Source: Eubacterium sp. AF22-8LB
GTDB taxonomy: Bacteria; Bacillota_I; Bacilli_A; Erysipelotrichales; Erysipelotrichaceae
Length of the DNA: 6,646 nt
Direction: 5' to 3'
Assembly: GCF_003458715.1 (NCBI RefSeq)
Contig: NZ_QRVI01000047.1
Span: 1-6,646, forward strand
The notes under the pieces are model-generated. The model saw nothing but the letters and a program-made list of their open reading frames with translations. It was not told the origin of the DNA and ran no database searches. The position numbers and the translations under genes were made by a program. Shown piece after piece: positions 5,744 through 6,646 of this stretch (position 1 is the stretch's first letter; each line of letters begins with the position of its first letter).

Positions 5744-5778
5744 AAAAAGAACTATACCTTCAAAGAAGCATATAGTTC
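5744..5778 (-). terminator. Rho-independent terminator overlapping the 3' end of the RpiR gene
   Basis: On the minus strand GAACTATA (5771-5778) pairs with TATAGTTC (5749-5756); inside the loop CTTC-TTT-GAAG can pair as well, and TTTTT follows at 5744-5748. The stem covers the final codons and stop (5752-5754) of the regulator, so the gene is terminated almost at its own stop and separated from the rpiA operon. Confidence 0.8.
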
Positions 5779-6582
5779 TTCACATTGACTTATTTTCTCA
5801 TAGCTATCCTTTTGATTATTCGTTAAGAATAAATATAAAATTTCGATAATGGTAGCTGCAGAGATTCTTGAAAAACAGAATTCATTTAAAAACAATTTTT
5901 CTCGTGTCGAAGATTGAATGTGATATGTACATTCTTTGGCAACAACTGAATCATTATTATTTGTGATGCCAATCGTACAAACACCACGCTTTTTCATTTC
6001 CTGACATATCGCATAGACTTGTTTACTTTCTCCACTATTTGAGATGGCAATCACAACATCATTTGAGTCCAATCCAAGCGCATAAGATGCCTGATTTTCC
6101 CAAATGGTTGATGTAAATGTTGAAATGCCAATCTCATTAAATTTAAACATACAATCCAATGCAACTGGAATCGTATTTCCTACTGCACACACTAAGACGT
6201 GGTTGGCATTTTTAATCAAGGAAATGATTTTTCTTAATTGTTCCGTATCTATATTACGAATAGTTGATGTCAATTCGGAAATCTTATTGGAAAGAATAGT
6301 TTCTAAGGATCCTGAAATATCATTAGTTGAAATAGTATTTGATTTTTGTTCAATTTCATTCACACAATCCCTAGCCAAATTAACCTTAAGATGATGAAAG
6401 CTGTCCATCTGACATTTTCTCGCAAAACGCGAAACACTTGCCTGTGATGTTTGACATGCTTCGGCAAGCTGTTTGATTGTCATATTCACAACTTCCTTTG
6501 GATGTTGGATTATGTAATCTGCAATTTTCTTTTCGGAATCAAAGAAAGAATTATAATGTCCATGAATTGTATCGAGTATCAT
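5752..6582 (-). CDS. MurR/RpiR-family transcriptional regulator (HTH + SIS domains)
   Basis: A 276-residue DNA-binding regulator, normal length for the family. Residues 1-77 are the N-terminal HTH: SEKKIADYIIQHPKEVVNMT, then the helix pair QLAEACQTSQASVSRFARKC. Residues about 118-250 are a sugar-isomerase (SIS) domain that senses a phosphosugar, with HVLVCAVGNT at its first strand and AISNSGESKQVY (179-190) as the phosphate-binding loop. RpiR-type proteins repress or activate sugar-phosphate genes in response to their substrate. The rpiA operon begins less than 90 bp downstream on the same strand, so it is the likely target, but a terminator makes it a separate transcript. The start ATG 6582 is directly preceded by an in-frame TAG, so no upstream start exists in this frame. 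Its only strong Shine-Dalgarno sequence lies beyond a hairpin (see 6590-6622). Confidence 0.92.
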   Translation of the reverse strand: MILDTIHGHYNSFFDSEKKIADYIIQHPKEVVNMTIKQLAEACQTSQASVSRFARKCQMDSFHHLKVNLARDCVNEIEQKSNTISTNDISGSLETILSNKISELTSTIRNIDTEQLRKIISLIKNANHVLVCAVGNTIPVALDCMFKFNEIGISTFTSTIWENQASYALGLDSNDVVIAISNSGESKQVYAICQEMKKRGVCTIGITNNNDSVVAKECTYHIQSSTREKLFLNEFCFSRISAATIIEILYLFLTNNQKDSYEKISQCEELYASLKV

Positions 6583-6589
6583 CTAAATC

Positions 6590-6622
6590 GTCGAGTAGAC
6601 TTTGTCTCGACCTCCACCCCTT
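6590..6622 (-). promoter_or_regulatory. Leader with Shine-Dalgarno sequence and hairpin before the RpiR start
   Basis: On the minus strand a purine-rich GGGGTGGAGG ends at 6611. It is followed at once by an inverted repeat, GTCGAG (6606-6611) and CTCGAC (6590-6595), enclosing 10 nt in which GT/AC can also pair. Then come GATTTAG and the ATG at 6582. Linear spacing from GGAGG to AUG is far too long (over 25 nt), but folding the hairpin would leave about 7 nt. The same dyad could instead be a protein-binding operator. Confidence 0.5.
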
Positions 6623-6646
6623 TCATTATTATTAAAATAATTCTGC
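6623..6646. other. AT-rich upstream edge, promoter not resolvable
   Basis: These last bases are almost pure A/T and contain a small symmetry ATTAT-TAAA-ATAAT. They probably hold part of the RpiR promoter (a TAATAAT-like -10 can be read on the minus strand), but any -35 box is outside the window. Confidence 0.25.

Noticed and set aside
6104..6394. Plus-strand 96-codon open frame inside the RpiR gene
   Set aside because: Antisense to a well-matched HTH+SIS protein; no independent support.

Overview
The window is AT-rich (roughly one third G+C by eye). Every recognisable gene is on the minus strand, so transcription runs from high to low coordinates. A Lac-family PTS permease, a PRD/HTH sugar regulator, an RpiR regulator, strong AGGAGG-like ribosome-binding sites and a nuclease-like protein with a heptad-repeat tail suggest a low-GC Bacillota, possibly Erysipelotrichales-like. 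That lineage guess comes from gene style and was not tested by a search. TAA and TAG are both used as stops.

In transcription order: (1) 5752-6582, an RpiR-type HTH+SIS regulator with an unusual leader, in which a hairpin separates a strong Shine-Dalgarno sequence from the AUG. It ends in a terminator hairpin lying inside its last codons. (2) 4046-5669 plus the overlapping HAD gene down to 3280: a tightly overlapping three-gene operon of rpiA (ribose-5-phosphate isomerase A), a Gfo/Idh/MocA oxidoreductase and a Cof-type HAD phosphatase. It has its own promoter at about 5687-5714 and an AT-rich terminator at 3229-3266. (3) 2371-3183, a divergent Rpn/PD-(D/E)XK transposase-like protein. Its 3' end is a 21-bp tandem repeat encoding a coiled coil, and an in-frame TAG cuts off the last 31 codons of what looks like the ancestral reading frame. 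A strong terminator follows at 2254-2276. (4) A promoter at 2195-2223 flanked by two dyad symmetries, driving a Lac-family PTS IIC permease (885-2147) and, 10 nt downstream, a PRD/HTH-type PTS-controlled regulator (1-874) that runs out of the window.

The window therefore looks like two carbohydrate loci: a sugar-phosphate operon next to its probable RpiR regulator, and a PTS permease with its own regulator. An accessory, decaying nuclease-like gene bounded by terminators sits between them. I see no RNA genes, CRISPR arrays or insertion-sequence ends. The most unusual points are the nonsense-split Rpn-like gene, the hairpin-bridged start site of the RpiR gene, the perfect 19-bp dyad upstream of the permease promoter, and the overlapping rpiA/oxidoreductase/phosphatase set, whose substrate is not obvious.
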